The notes under the pieces are model-generated. The model was not told where the DNA came from. It made no database searches and saw only the letters and a program-made list of their open reading frames with translations. Shown here piece by piece: positions 36,060 to 48,335 of a DNA stretch of 64,000 nt. Every line of letters begins with the position of its first letter. Position 1 is the first letter of the stretch. The position numbers were made by a program, and so were the translations under genes. The stretch is from Paramyrothecium sp. XJ0827 (lineage: Eukaryota; Ascomycota; Sordariomycetes; Hypocreales; Stachybotryaceae): positions 4,030,001 to 4,094,000 of the forward strand of contig JAJFPB010000006.1 of NCBI GenBank assembly GCA_020881915.1. The letters are read 5' to 3'.

Positions 36060-38062
36060 CTATACCCTCGGGGAGGTAAGCCGTCTCACCAACATCGTGT
36101 TTGGTGTGAAGTAATCTTGGATTTCTTTGGCCGTCATCCCCTCGGGCAGCTTCAAGTCGAAACTAGTCAGAATACGTGATAAAATAAGCTTAATTTCGTT
36201 GGTTGCAAAGAAACGCCCTGGACATGCGTGCTGGCCGTAGCCCCATGTCAGATTTTCCCGCGTTGCCGTTGCAAACTGATGCAGATCCTTGTTCTTGTAG
36301 CCGAAAGGATCAGCGCGTTCGCCAGTGCGGATGTGGTAGAAGCGATAAGGATCAAAAACCTTGAAACAGTTAGTATGCGAACGACAACTGTCCATGTAAA
36401 TCCGAGATTTCGTGCTCAGAGTGAGAGTTTCTTCGGCATTAGAAGAAAGGATTGTTACGCAAAGTACCTACCTGGGCCTGCGGGTAAATCGTTTCGTCGC
36501 GGAGCTGCGCAATATGCGGAACTTCCACTATAGAGCCGGCTGGAATTGTCTTTCCGTCGTGTAGATGGATGGGATCCTGTACGTAGCGCACATAGCGTGC
36601 TAGGGCAGAAACGCGAGTTAGCAATTATGTCTTGGTTGGTAGGTCCAAGAGTTGACGAGGAGTAACGTACTCAATCCTAATGGGTGCATTCTTTGAGACT
36701 CCTTCATGACGCTGTCAAGTAATTTGAGCTGTGGTAATGAAGGTACCGTGAGTTTACCGCCATGCTCTGCCATCGTAGCATGTATCTCCGCACGGAGCTC
36801 ATCGATAATACTTCCGCCGTGCAGAAGAAGGTCGTACAGTCTACACGTTAAATTGCGTCGAAGTCAGCATCTGTCACCTTGTCTGTTGACGTAGCTGGGA
36901 GTAAAAAGTCGAACGAGAACATGAAAATACGTACATGGATGTAGCGGTCAACGAGGCTGTATGGAGAGCTACCCAAGTTAGTTGGAGTTGCTGATTGGCA
37001 ACCTCTTTATCGTCCTTGGAATCTGCAAACTCGTGCTTGTTAAGCATCCACTGCAGCATATCGTTGGGCACTTCTTCGCCGTTCTCAATCATCTTCCTTC
37101 TCCGTTCAACGATAGGCACCAAGAATTTGAGCGCGTCACGCTTTTGCCTCCGCACGCTCCAGATATGAGGAAGGAAGGGACTGATGATGCCACGCAACGG
37201 CGCAGGCCACCATTTGATCAAGAAGCGCGCTATGAAGGCCGTTGTGGTAAAGTTGGCAGCTGCATCGAGCCATTCCTTTCGCCGAGCCACGTCATGCCCG
37301 ATGAAGATAGTCCCGGAGGCGATGGCTACGATGCGAGCTAGGGCCTCGTCGATAGTGATCGTTGTCCATTCATCACCGGACGGTCCTGTTCCAGCCGGGA
37401 GAATCTCCGTCTCAACTGCTTCATCCACAGCTTTGGCAAGACTGTCATGAATACGACCTTCCATCAAATTCCTTAGAACGGATTCTAAGATCTTAAACAA
37501 GGAGGGGACACCTTATTCTTGGTACCTACCTATGTTTCGAGTGAGATCCGTGAAGATGGTGTGGATCATAAACTTGGACACTGAGAGGCCGGTGTGTTTA
37601 GCTTCTAATGTCTGAAATGTAGGATTAGCAGAGTTCATAAGGGCTCGGAAGTCTTGATAAGAGCATCATACGATAGCTTGAGCTTTGTCTGTGGAATTTG
37701 GGTCCTTTTCCAGTGTCTGATAAAGCTCATCGAAGTAGGAATTCGGAATCATCAACCGATCGCCTAGGTCCATGTCAATCATCGCAATTCATACCCAATG
37801 TGACATTCTTTCACGCACCATCCGCAGTCGTGACCCTGTATACGGAGTCCTTGAACTTGCGATAGCCCTCACGATAGAGCGGTTCAGCATCGAAGATGGA
37901 CTTGGTCAAGCCACTATCCACGGCTGGAAACGTCTTGCGCAACCGGCGAAATGAGAGCAGTCTGAGACCTAGGTTTGTCAAAAGCACCATCAATGAGCTG
38001 AACACAAGTATGTAAATCTTGTTAGTCACATTGGGCAAGTCTTGGTGGCGTAGCAGGTCCAT
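36060..38062 (-). CDS. Cytochrome P450 monooxygenase (P450-A of the triterpene cluster)
   Basis: ER-anchored haem monooxygenase, 521 aa from seven exons: 38062-37819, 37763-37672, 37611-37530, 37484-36935, 36840-36671, 36599-36472 and 36359-36060. Phases agree throughout. A hydrophobic anchor (YILVFSSLMVLLTNLGL) opens the protein. KESQRMHP supplies the ExxR pair of the K-helix and WGYGQHACPGRFF the haem-binding loop, with Cys at about residue 468. FDPYRF precedes it as usual. The family resembles fungal terpenoid P450s such as ent-kaurene-oxidase-like enzymes. It reads in the same direction as the cyclase-GT gene 659 nt away. The likely job is oxidation of the triterpene core; the position oxidised cannot be told. 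Confidence 0.85.
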
Positions 38063-38721
38063 GTTTGCGGCTCCAGAACATCAGTTACAGCTCGGTGGTT
38101 AGGGTAGACGGAGGTGTAGAGGCAGATGTAATTCTACCAATACGTTTTCAGTTCTATCTTATTGACAATGTATTATAAAGCAAATAAAGCGGACACACAG
38201 GGTGTTCGGCAGCAAGGGGGAAGGGTGGAACAAGATCCTAGTTCTCAAAGGTTGATGATACACGCACCCTCCAAGCTAGTAAGTACCGATACATATGAGT
38301 CATGGTCCCTACCGTTCAGGGTCAAATCCCGGATCTGACGTGCAGAACAATGGGTTTACATGCCCTGCGGTATGATTACTGTCAGCCGCTGCCGGCATGC
38401 GCATGCCGCTAATCAAGGTGGGTTGTCCGGGAGCATAGCCCTGCTTACTGCCTGTTTGGACTCGAATGTTGAGGTGATCATCTCTTTCGGAACACGAAAG
38501 TGGACTGATACGCGTAGAGATCAATTGGGATGGGGAATCATGGCGACATTACGGAGCTATTCAAGATACTCTACGACGCCCGAGAACTACTCCAAATCCT
38601 TGATTATTCAGGCTAGCTCTGAGCAGGACTACATGCACGAGCAGAAGGCTGGCTTGTAAATCGGTTAGCGAGCGATGGCACTTGTGCAAAACTAACTTCA
38701 TTTTAGAAACTGGAAATCTGA
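38063..38721. other. Promoter of P450-A / 3' flank of the cyclase-GT gene
   Basis: Non-coding. A B-box-like sequence around 38320 was examined as a tRNA and rejected. Confidence 0.45.
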
Positions 38722-41700
38722 CTAAAGCTTTTCCTTAAACTTGTCCTGGAAACGTCCTGATGCCAACAATTGCCAGGTCTTTCGAACATGCCCCTGCAGG
38801 TCACGCCCAGACTCCTCCTCTTCGACCCAGGCCAAGTGGACCTTGCTTTGCCTGATCCTCGCTTGGAAGACTGGGTCCTGTGGTTCGCTCCGAGGCGCCC
38901 TTTCCAATCCCAAAATCGCGAACAGAATATGGAGTAAGACATAATACAAGCTCACAAGTAGCCCCAAAACACCAGAAATACGCGGTTGCGCTGTAGTGAG
39001 AGGATCGCCCGCGGATCTTGGCCTACCGTGTAAATCTAAATCAGCCCAGTGTAAGACGCCCTGAGACACCAAGGAGGCGGCAGCAACGCCTGAGAGTGTG
39101 AGCCCGTTGTTTACATGGCGCCAAGGGGCTTTCAAGACAGGGATTAGGCTGCAAAATGGGCCCTGTGACTTTTTGATCTCACGTTCAAGCATATCTGCGA
39201 CCACTGCGCCTCCATCCTGTTCGTTGCGGAGCTTAGTGGACAGCTCCCTGCTCCGTCCGAGGTGACTTCCTGGTAACAGGAGCTTCCGTAGCGACGGGAC
39301 AAGGTTGTCCTCTGTCACGTCGCGGAAGCGAATTGGCTCGGGTCCGAGTCCTAATTGATAGGTCTTGGCGGCCCAGAAATTCTGGTCGAGGAAGAAGGGT
39401 AGAACCAGCATTGGAACACCAGCTTTCATACCCGCCGCTGTGTGTCCTGCACCTCCATGGTGGACGAATCCTTGGACACGGGGCAAGAGCCAGGCGTGTG
39501 GAACGTCTCGGATGAAGTAGATATCATCCAGGGCAGATAACATCTCTACAACATCTTTGGGCCATGTACCGCAGATGACAGCTTTCGCCCCAACTTTTGC
39601 AACCGCTTCGCAAAGGATGGATAATGTTTTGCCGGGGAATGGAATGTTCATAGATCCAAAACCAATGGCGAGAACTGGCTGGTCTGTTTCAACAAAAACT
39701 TCAAGACTCTTGGGCGGCTGGAAATCGTTTTCTGCAGGAGAGAAGGCGTAACCAGCAACTGTGACAGAGTCACCCCATTCTGAAGCTCTTGGAACGACAT
39801 GGGATGACCATAGACAAGCATGGGGCACGTCCGTATTTTGTGCTGCGAGAATCGATTGTACCCAAGGCCGTGATTTCATCCCATAGGTGTTTACGCGGAG
39901 ACGATTCAAAAAGGGCAAAAAGGCGAGAGTGTTCCTGTAGCTTGATGAGTAAATGTGACAAAGCGAGTAGCTGTGGAAAACGTACATTGCTTGGATACAG
40001 CGATAACTCATGAGGTTCCACCAACGCCCCAATTGTGTCTTAGGCCCGGTCATCGTTAGATAATGAGGGAATTCCGCTGATGGCAACTCTGGCTGAACCG
40101 ACACAAGCGTCAGGGGGACATTAAGAGCCTCGGCAGCATGAATATGAGACTGCGTAGGTGGGTTAGAGGCAATGATATCGGCCACAAAGGGACGACTCGA
40201 CAACGCGCCAATCCCAAGTTTGGTATCGGGCAGGGTTGAGATTGAGGGACTATCGATCGCCGCGCTCCAGAACCTCTCCATCATATCATGAAATCCCCTC
40301 TGGAGGGCCGTAAGTTCTCCATTAAAGAACGAACGAACGACGTTGGGTTTCTCTCCCAAGACTTTGGCGAACGCCTCTGGACTGCCACCAACGGAGTAAA
40401 ACTCCAGGCCCTGGCGTTCCACATGCTCCCGATGAGAATCATGTGTTGCGATCCTGATGCGACAATCATGTTTTCTTTGAAGTAGGCCGGCGATGCGAAG
40501 GAAAGGCTGGATGTCCCCACGACTTCCAACGACCATAAACAGGACGTTGGTTTTATTCAGAGTTTGTATAGAATGTGACGCAAGCTCAATGGCCCCAAAA
40601 TTGCTCTTCGCTTCTATGTCAACTGCCTCGATATATCTGCTGAGTGCCATGATGGGAAAGGCATGATGATAATAAGGATATCCAAGGTAAAGGACCTTTG
40701 GGAATCCAGTCCCTGTGTACACGTCTGTTGGCCAGGATACGCCGTGTTCCGACTTGACAGTCTGATGAGTTACAAGCCATTGGATACCTCGCTGAATAGG
40801 CAATGATGAGGCCGAACGATATGGCAGCAAGGCTTGGAGGGCCCAGGCAGTCTGTGCAGCAGTGCTGACTCCTCGGCCGACCAGGTCAGGCTCGGTATAC
40901 GACCTCAAAGTCTCACCCCATCCACCATCGTCGTTCTGGATCGACTCAAACCAATCAATGGCTCGTTTGACCGACTGCCGAACTTGAGCACTGCTCTTGG
41001 CGAAATGTTCCAGGCCCCTGAGAACATTACTGGAGCCATAGATGTAATTGTTCCCCCAACGGCCCCACCAGGCGCTGGTTGGCGCTTCCTGTTCTTTCAT
41101 GAGATAGCTTACAGCCCGCCACGAAGCATCGTTCATTCTCCGGCGGAGATCTGGGTCGACGCGATGCCCCTGTCGGTGGGAGAGTAAGAACCCAAAGCAC
41201 TCGATGATGCGTCCAGTGATGTCGGATGAACTTGGATCGCACAAACTATCCATGTCGCTAAATGGGATCTTGTGAAGCCAAAGTTTGTCGTTGCCGTGGT
41301 CGAAGGCGGCCCAGCCACCGTCAGGGTTTTGCATGCCGATCATCCATTCGACAGCATCCGCAATGGACTTTGAACCGATCATGCCCTCGACATCTTGCTT
41401 CACGAGCGCCATGACCACGACAGCGGTGTCATCCACATCTGGGTACCACGTGTTTTCGTACTCGAAGCTCCAACCGCCACCCTGGCTTGTGGGGCAGTAA
41501 ATGCGCCAATCTCCTCGTTTAGGATCGTTGAGTTGCCTGGCTTTTGTCCAGTCGGCAGCTCTTTGGACGCGGACATCACTACCGGCCCCTGCATCACACA
41601 AGGAACTGGCCATCAAGGCCGTGTCCCATACGGGTGACACCGTTGCGGCAATTCTTTTGCCCGTGGAGTCTTCCATGGCCAAGCGCTCCAGTGCAGCGAG

Positions 41701-42816
41701 GCCCAAGCGTACAGGTTTGCAATCAAGAGAATATCCCTCAAGGAGAAGAGCCCATATGCTACCGTGCATTGGCGGGAAGAAACCAGCCCAATCACCGGCT
41801 TCTTCTTGGTGCTCCAGCAGCCATTCGATACATCTCTTACGCGACAAATCACGCAATGGCTTAAAGTCTCTGAACCCATTGCCTAGTTTTGCAATCAACT
41901 TGTCGACGGCCGTGAACCCAAACTCGATATAACTTCTTTCCCAGAAGAGGGTCGATAGAGGCGGGGCATACGGAACGTTCTTGTTCTGTGGATCTACCCA
42001 CAGTTCATCTAGGAAGTTGTTATTCGCACTCAATCCATTTGGCAAGGCATAGACGGGTTGGTGGTGGTCAACGATCAGGACAGGGATAAGTGTGCTCCTC
42101 GCCCAGGATGATAAGACGTAGATATTTAGAGGCGACGATGGTGGCATAAGAATGAGCTCGGCTGGTAACTAATAGGTCAACGAGATTAGCACCTTGACGT
42201 AAGAGAGGCAGTTACATTGTTGTAGACGCATCTAAGAATTGGATGTGTTCACAACGTGAACCGTGACAAGGGAACAACTTACTTGAGGGATGGCACTCCA
42301 TGGGAACAATCCAAATGTGGCAAGAAAGAACCGAGTGAAGAAACGAACTTTGGCAACTCCGCCGCTTCTGATCATAAAGTCCCGCGACCGGAGCATGGCC
42401 GGCTCATCAGGGGAAACCCCAAGGATCTTCAGCGCCAGATATGCCTCTGTCGTCGTAGAGACATTCCCCGGCAGTTCAGGAGCGAGACCCCACGAGCCGT
42501 CTGGCTTTTGGTCCTGCAAGAGCCACCGACGGATGGTGTCTCCATCGGCCTTCAGGTCTAGTCCCATGGCGTACTTGAACATGACGTACTCTGATGTGAA
42601 AGTAGCATCAGAAGAAACCTCGGCCACCCAGTGGCCATCGGGCCTCTGGCAGTCGAAGGAGAATGCAGTTGCACTCTCCACGGCCTGGAAGGCGAGTTGT
42701 CTGAGTTCTTCTTCACCCATGTCTGAATCTGTGGATGTAGCTTCATTCAATGAGCATATGCCCTGAAATGGGGCCGTGGACATGCCGCACTCTATATTGG
42801 CATGTTTGGGAGTCAT
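38722..42816 (-). CDS. efuA-like: Triterpene cyclase (SHC type) - glycosyltransferase fusion
   Basis: Core enzyme of the cluster, 1309 aa. Exons 42816-42283, 42168-39986 and 39934-38722; the second intron is 51 nt, in frame, so unspliced RNA would also stay open. Residues 1 to about 690 are a squalene-hopene-type cyclase: QW motifs (QKPDGSWG, QNPDGGWAAF, QNDDGGWGE) and DVDDTA at about 422-427, whose central Asp protonates the substrate. Residues from about 718 are a sterol-type UDP-sugar transferase: VVGSRGDIQPFL at its start and HHGGAGHTAAG (about 1064), then PFFLDQNFWA, in the sugar-nucleotide site. A hydrophobic helix (GVLGLLVSLYYVLLHILFA) lies near the C-terminus. This order is known from EfuA (enfumafungin) and FsoA (fuscoatroside). 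It should cyclise squalene or its epoxide and attach a sugar. Ring type and sugar are inferred by analogy only. Confidence 0.93.
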
Positions 42817-43966
42817 TTCTGCGTATACCTACCAAATCCAAGCCGTATTCTGGCAATTCTGCCTATCACATGTATGACCCTCGGGCCCGCCAATCCACCT
42901 CCCCCGGTGCGACAATGTCAGTCTAGGCTCCATTCGTCATTTTTCTTATCATCACTGTGGCTGCTCACACCCTCCTTCTCGGGTGCGGGTCCAACCTGAG
43001 GTTTTCCGATGGACACCCTCTTCGAGGCTGTTAGCACTCGACGGCCAAAGAAAATATTTCTACTTTTGGCTGAACTTCCTGTTGGCGTGGTCTTACAGCA
43101 ACCAGACTGGTAGCTTTCTGTCTTCAAGTGATGGTTCACGCGTCTGTCAGCCTACATGTATGTAGCAGTCCTAACCGACGATCGGTCCCGACACATGTCC
43201 GTCAGCCTGAATATGTTTCCGGGGTGGGGGTCAACATAGTAAGCCGAAAAGTCTGCGGTTTGTACGTTGATAGACTAAGGGCTCGGGGATGTCGAAGTAG
43301 TCAAAAGTGTGGTCATGTGATGATACATGACTGGGGCCTCATAACAGACAGCGTAGGATTGTTTGGATGATATCCACATATCTGATCTTGATTTTGGGCT
43401 CCATTTTCGGCATCCTCATCCAATCCCGTGATGGATGTTCTCATCGCTAGCTGTCTCCGTTGATTGCACCAATCAATCTAACTGCATTGAGCAAGTGTCG
43501 CTTTGCTTCCAATAAGCTGACTGTAATACTTGCGCAGACTGATTACCTTCAAGGGACGCGTACCCAGGTCCGGCAAATGTTGGTTCCAGATTACGTGCGT
43601 CCATGCGGCTCAGCAGAATCCACAAAGCGGGAGGCTTGCCGATCCTGCAGGGATAGAAGATAACGCGTAAAAACGCCAAGCAAGCGTCACAACACACGGC
43701 CGGAAGATTCTTACGAGAATGGAAATATTCAGTAATCGGGGCATCCAAATTGGAGTGAAGGCATTGTGAGCAGAGAGCCGATGTAAGCAGTATGTCGTGC
43801 TGGCCAGAATGCCAAGGCATGGCACGAAAAATGAAAAGCAAGAGGTAGGTAGCCTAGAGACGAGGACGGGGTGCTTGAATCCCCCCATAACCACTCCCTC
43901 CCTCCTTGAAACCAGTCTTTCATGCCCCAATTTGGGCCGAGTTGCGTTTGCGATCCGTAGCTCAGG
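42817..43966. promoter_or_regulatory. Divergent promoter of cyclase-GT and P450-B
   Basis: 1150 nt without coding capacity between two divergently transcribed cluster genes, thus likely their shared control region. It holds an everted CCG-N5-CGG at 43175-43185 and two copies of GTCAGCCT (near 43147 and 43202). Confidence 0.6.
43175..43185. promoter_or_regulatory. Candidate Zn2Cys6 site, everted CCG-N5-CGG
   Basis: CCGACGATCGG lies in the divergent promoter, within the larger inverted repeat ACCGA-N3-TCGGT. Zn2Cys6 dimers often bind paired CGG triplets, and a cluster regulator of this class is encoded at 50684-52931. I did not find the same element in the other cluster promoters by eye. Confidence 0.3.
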
Positions 43967-45798
43967 ATGTCTCTCAACAGTATGGTAGAGCTCTGGGGCT
44001 CGTACCTTGCGTCCCTCCTCATTTTATGGTTTGCGTTTCTTGTCATATTTGACCTCTTGCTTCCATCCTTACGAGGTTCTCGTCATCCAAAGTCGACCAA
44101 ATTCCCCGATGCAATCCCTGCCATCATAGTTCAGGATCAATGGTTCAAGACAGCCAGGGCTTCTTTTCGCCAGCTCACAAATGGCATGAGCACATTGCTA
44201 GATGGTTACAGTCGGGTAAGTAAAGCAATGCTACCAGGACAATGAGTAAATGTGGCTGTGCTAATGACATGATTTCGACTCGAAGTACTCTAAGAATGGC
44301 CGCTCATTCATAGTGCACGAGCCTAGCTTCCAGCAGGAGCTGATGCTTCCACCAGAACACATAAGATGGTTTTCGGGACAGCCTGATTCAAAAATGGCAA
44401 GTAGAACTATACGGGAGGAGAGGCATGCCGTGGGATACTTGCATGTGGGCGTGGAATTCGATTCCACCCTGTTCTTTCTCGAGAGAATTATTCGCGATAG
44501 TCTCACACGAGGCCTCGATGCCATTCAAGCCCCTATGCGCGAAGAAATTTGTCGCGGATTTGATGAGGTTTTCAATAACAAGGATATGACGACGGATGAG
44601 TGGAAGACTATCAATGTCTATGACTCCTTTCAAAAACTTATTCTCCCGGTCATGACCCGGGTCTTCTTTGGCTTGTCGTTGAGTCGTGACCCTTCCTTTC
44701 TGAGACGATTCGAGAACTACAATCTCGCGATGGGAGTTGGAACAATTGTGATCGGCCAGCTGCCGAAGTTCTTCAAGAGTGTCTTTGTGCCACTCTTCAA
44801 CTTACCTCTTCGGTACTATAGGCGGATGACTTTGAACAGAATAGTCCCAGAGGTGAAGCGCCAGCTTTCGGGAGACGCCGCCGGCAACCAAGAGGAAAGC
44901 TTCATCTCACAGTGTGCCAGGGTCTCGGCAAAGTCGGCGACCTTGGCTTCTGCGAAAGATCCTCAGATCCTCGCCGAGTGGCTCATGCTAGCAGTAAGAC
45001 CCTAAACGTATCCTACTTGTGAATTAGAGATTCAATGTTTCATTAACACGAGCGCAGGGATTCGCCGCCATGTCTTCTACAGTCATCCAGGTTTCAAACA
45101 GTCTGCTGGATATCCTGAACTGTGATCCTGAGTTGGATCTCTATCATACACTTCGCAAAGAGGCAGAAAGCGTGCTTAAAACCGAGATTGATTGGAACAC
45201 AAGCGCACCATTCAATGGCCTTGTCTTATACGACAGTGTTATCCGAGAGAGTCTAAGATGTCATCCGATCCTGATCAAAGGGTTGACGAAAGAAGTTGTT
45301 GATCCAGAGGGTCTCAAGTTGCCTGATGGCACCCATCTCCCCAGAGGCTCATGGGTTGGAGTGCCGGTTCTTGGTGTTCATCGGGATGAGCGGTTTTATC
45401 CTAACTCCACAGCTTACGACCCCTATAGATTCGTGAGATTAAGACAAGAAAACGACAAGAAAACAACCGATCAAAGCATATCGAAAAACGAGTTTGATGC
45501 GGCACGGCCCAGCGTTGAGTACTTGGGTTTCGGCTACGGCCGACACGCTTGGTACGTCATTGCATCTTTCTATGTGATGAAGCTCTCAAGCTACTTAGAC
45601 AAGCACTAACAAAAGGATTCAAGCCCCGGTCGATGGTTTGCAGTGTTGATGATGAAGACAATTCTTGCTCACTTGACTCTGCATTACGATGTGGAAGCAA
45701 CAGGTCCGCAGCCGGAGACAAGTGTCATAGGAGACGCAGCGTTGCCGCCAATTTCGGCTACTATTAGAGTCCGAAAGAGGACAACCATTAGCTCCTGA
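43967..45798 (+). CDS. Cytochrome P450 monooxygenase (P450-B of the triterpene cluster)
   Basis: 541-aa haem monooxygenase, exons 43967-44215, 44286-44993, 45058-45551 and 45624-45798. The N-terminal anchor is YLASLLILWFAFLVIFDLLL. VIRESLR is the ExxR motif; GFGYGRHACPGRWFAV is the haem loop, with Cys near residue 484. That Cys codon is split by the last intron (45552-45623): TG ends exon 3 and C opens exon 4. A nearer AG at 45614-45615 would lose the Cys, so the acceptor at 45622-45623 is the functional one. It belongs to the same broad fungal terpenoid-P450 group as P450-A, but the sequences are clearly different. It is divergent from the cyclase-GT gene and shares its promoter region. Confidence 0.85.
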
Positions 45799-46204
45799 TT
45801 TAATGGAAGAATTATATTATGCAGTGTTCACTTTGTCCAGTTATTTGTAGGCGTCTGTTTTGTTTGTTCATTGGTTATTGTACTCTAGATCTAGTGTTTT
45901 GGCTTGGAAGGCTCTTTCAAACCAAGCATTCAAATATTACACGCAATAAAAGAGGGTGTATTTATTGTCATACATTCACTTTGGTTTCTTGTAGACATGG
46001 GGTAAAGTGTTGCTCCAAGTGAGATACTTGTATTGGTGATCCAAAGTCGTGCACAAATTGAATATGACGTTCAGGGCCACTGCCGCCGAGAACCGACGGA
46101 ACGATTGTATCTGAGATTTAGAACTAAGGAAGGCTACCGTCGCTGTGAAATTGCTGAGACGCGAGTCAAAGGCGCCCAAAACATTGATTGAGAGGCGTAA
46201 CAAG
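45799..46204. other. Convergent spacer between P450-B and acyltransferase genes
   Basis: 3' flanks of two converging genes; A/T-rich, nothing else seen. Confidence 0.45.
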
Positions 46205-47527
46205 CTACTGAATGAAGGCCGGCAATGGGATGATTGGCACACCATTGCTCCTCTGGAGAGATGGATAAATCCAAATGGGCGTTGACCATACCAACCAAGC
46301 CAATGTCCACAGATAACCAAGGGGTTTTAATGACACGCGCACACTAAAAGAATGCCCTTGGCTTGGTCCTTCACCAGGTGACCCATTAGAATGTAGAAGA
46401 CCTTGCACCGCATCTTCTAGCATGATCCCAAATGCTTGCATAACAAAAAACCGCAAGGCACCACTCTCCTGTAATGGGATTCCCTGCGAGACATCGCTGA
46501 AGACGTGGAAAATGCCCGAGACTGCGAAAACAGCAACAGTAAATACATATCTACCAAAAGTGTTTCCCCTTTGAAGGCCAAGACATGTGTAGGTGAGAAA
46601 GTGAGCGATGCCGCCGCAGCCCCGGCGAAGAAGTTGATGGTAGAAAGTCCTGATGACCGGTTAGTATAAGGGTTTCTTGTGTCTCCGGACACACGTGTAG
46701 AGGTCTTACCCCCAAAATTGGCGGATCGAGTAGGAGTCACTGACGGAGCCGAACACGGGCGGCCAGCTTTCGACTTTGGCTATGCCCAAAGCAACTGATA
46801 AGATTGCAAAGGTAGAGTACACGGCTTGAATGATAACATATTGGGACGTCCAGTAGACTAGTACGCTGGCAGCCCTCACAGCCCCTTCAAGGGCAGAGAT
46901 GCTACTCGCACGTGAGAAGAATGGAATACGCTGAGAGGAAAAAAGGACAGAATTTTCCCTAGGGTTACTCGGTAAATGGTCCAGAAGAATGAGGAACAAG
47001 ATGCAAGCGCTAAGCTTGAGAAGCTTTTCACGTATGAAAAGATTCTTTGAGGGGACATATGTCGGGTCTGTTCTCGAGAATGGCGGAATGTTTTTGACAG
47101 GCCATGGAGTAGCTGGAAATCGGCTTTGTAGGGCGACGCCAAAGCCAAAGACAAGACGATCGAACACCCTCGAAAATGTATTTTGTTCTTTAACAGAGAT
47201 TGCCCCAGGCTGGGTTATGTTTTTGACTCTTGCCGGCTTCAATCCACCAGCATTGCTTGTTGGCCCGTGGAACTCGAAGGTCCATTTGTGAATTAGAGCC
47301 GCGTCCGTGTAAAGTACCACGGTGTATACGCAGGCGGCACCGATAAAAGCTCGCAGGACCGGATGACTGATGTCTTCCAAGCCTGGGAGCTGGAAATATG
47401 GACATAGTACCACAACCGTGAAGGCCCCTGGACGGAGGATTGAGTCTGGTCTCGTGAAGCCCAGGATGGCACTCATAACAAGGATCTGGAGGCCGAAGAG
47501 GCCAATGGAGGTTGAAATCGAACCCAT
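46205..47527 (-). CDS. Membrane-bound O-acyltransferase (wax-synthase-like acetyltransferase)
   Basis: 420-aa multi-pass protein, exons 47527-46710 and 46649-46205, joined through an intron with a perfect CTAAC branch. RQFWGTFYHQLLRR is the conserved loop of fungal wax-synthase-domain (MBOAT-like) acyltransferases; SGIFHVFSD carries the likely catalytic His (about 321). At least six hydrophobic segments are visible, including AWLVWSTPIWIYP near the end. Relatives acetylate hydroxyls in meroterpenoid and trichothecene pathways. In this cluster it most likely uses acetyl-CoA to acylate a hydroxyl of the triterpene or its sugar; acetate is inferred, not shown. No frame defect. Confidence 0.83.
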
Positions 47528-48335
47528 GGCTCAGATGATGCTCGAAATCGTAGAAAACAATGTGATAAGCAATAAAGAATGATATTGGTTTGCTTGATTT
47601 GTTTGATTCCATCAGTTTGGATAGGCAAACACCGAGATCCTCCATATCCTATACCAATTGCCCGTGTAGTTGGCCTGGAGCAGCCTGTATTGCTATTCGC
47701 ATATCCCTATTATGGTTTGATGGATATTCATCTATCGCAGTCACACTAGTGTAGGCAATCTTTCCGCAGCTAATGGCGAGGCTGTAGCATCTGACGTGAT
47801 CTTCAGGATGGGGTTGCTTACATTGGCACGAAGGAAGATAAGGAAATGAGACTCTATTGAGGATCAACCCCACTACACCTACTTTCCCGCCATGCGGTCC
47901 GCTTGAGATTGCGAGCTACCGAACGAAGTATATGTACGAAGTGTCGGATTATGGGGCGTAACTGTAATGAAGATGACAGCCGGAGCCTGCTAGAGCTGAC
48001 CATCATGCATTCAGCACGGCCCCCGGGGCTACGATGGCGCACCCGAGGTGAATTGCAAAGGACCGCGTAAGCAATGCAATAAGCCTATTGGAAATCAGAG
48101 ACATTGCTGTTTCGGGGAAAACCTGCTGCTCAAGTCCTGGACAGACTCGTAATCTAACCTCGAAGAAGGCGCAATCACCATCTGCTCTTGAACGTGGCCC
48201 GATAACCTCGTCATAATTTGCTCAGGGGCAAGTGTGCTGTCCCTCTTTCATCTCAGGCTTAGTGCAAGCCTCCTAGTTGTTCTCATCTAAGTTTTCACCA
48301 CTCAGTTGTCTGTTTGTGATCATTCGACCAAATCA
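47528..48335. promoter_or_regulatory. Divergent promoter of acyltransferase and P450-C
   Basis: 808 nt of non-coding sequence between two divergently transcribed cluster genes. No clear shared motif with the 42.8-44.0 kb promoter was seen by eye. Confidence 0.45.

Noticed and set aside
36718..36735. Possible 18-nt intron in P450-A
   Set aside because: Far too short to splice, and translating through it gives a normal P450 sequence (LTVPSLPQLKLLD).
38311..38345. GGTCAAATCC resembling a tRNA B box
   Set aside because: No matching acceptor, D or anticodon stems could be folded upstream; a single weak box is not enough.
45614..45615. Nearer splice acceptor for the last P450-B intron
   Set aside because: It would remove the haem Cys and change the frame of a clearly conserved C-terminus.
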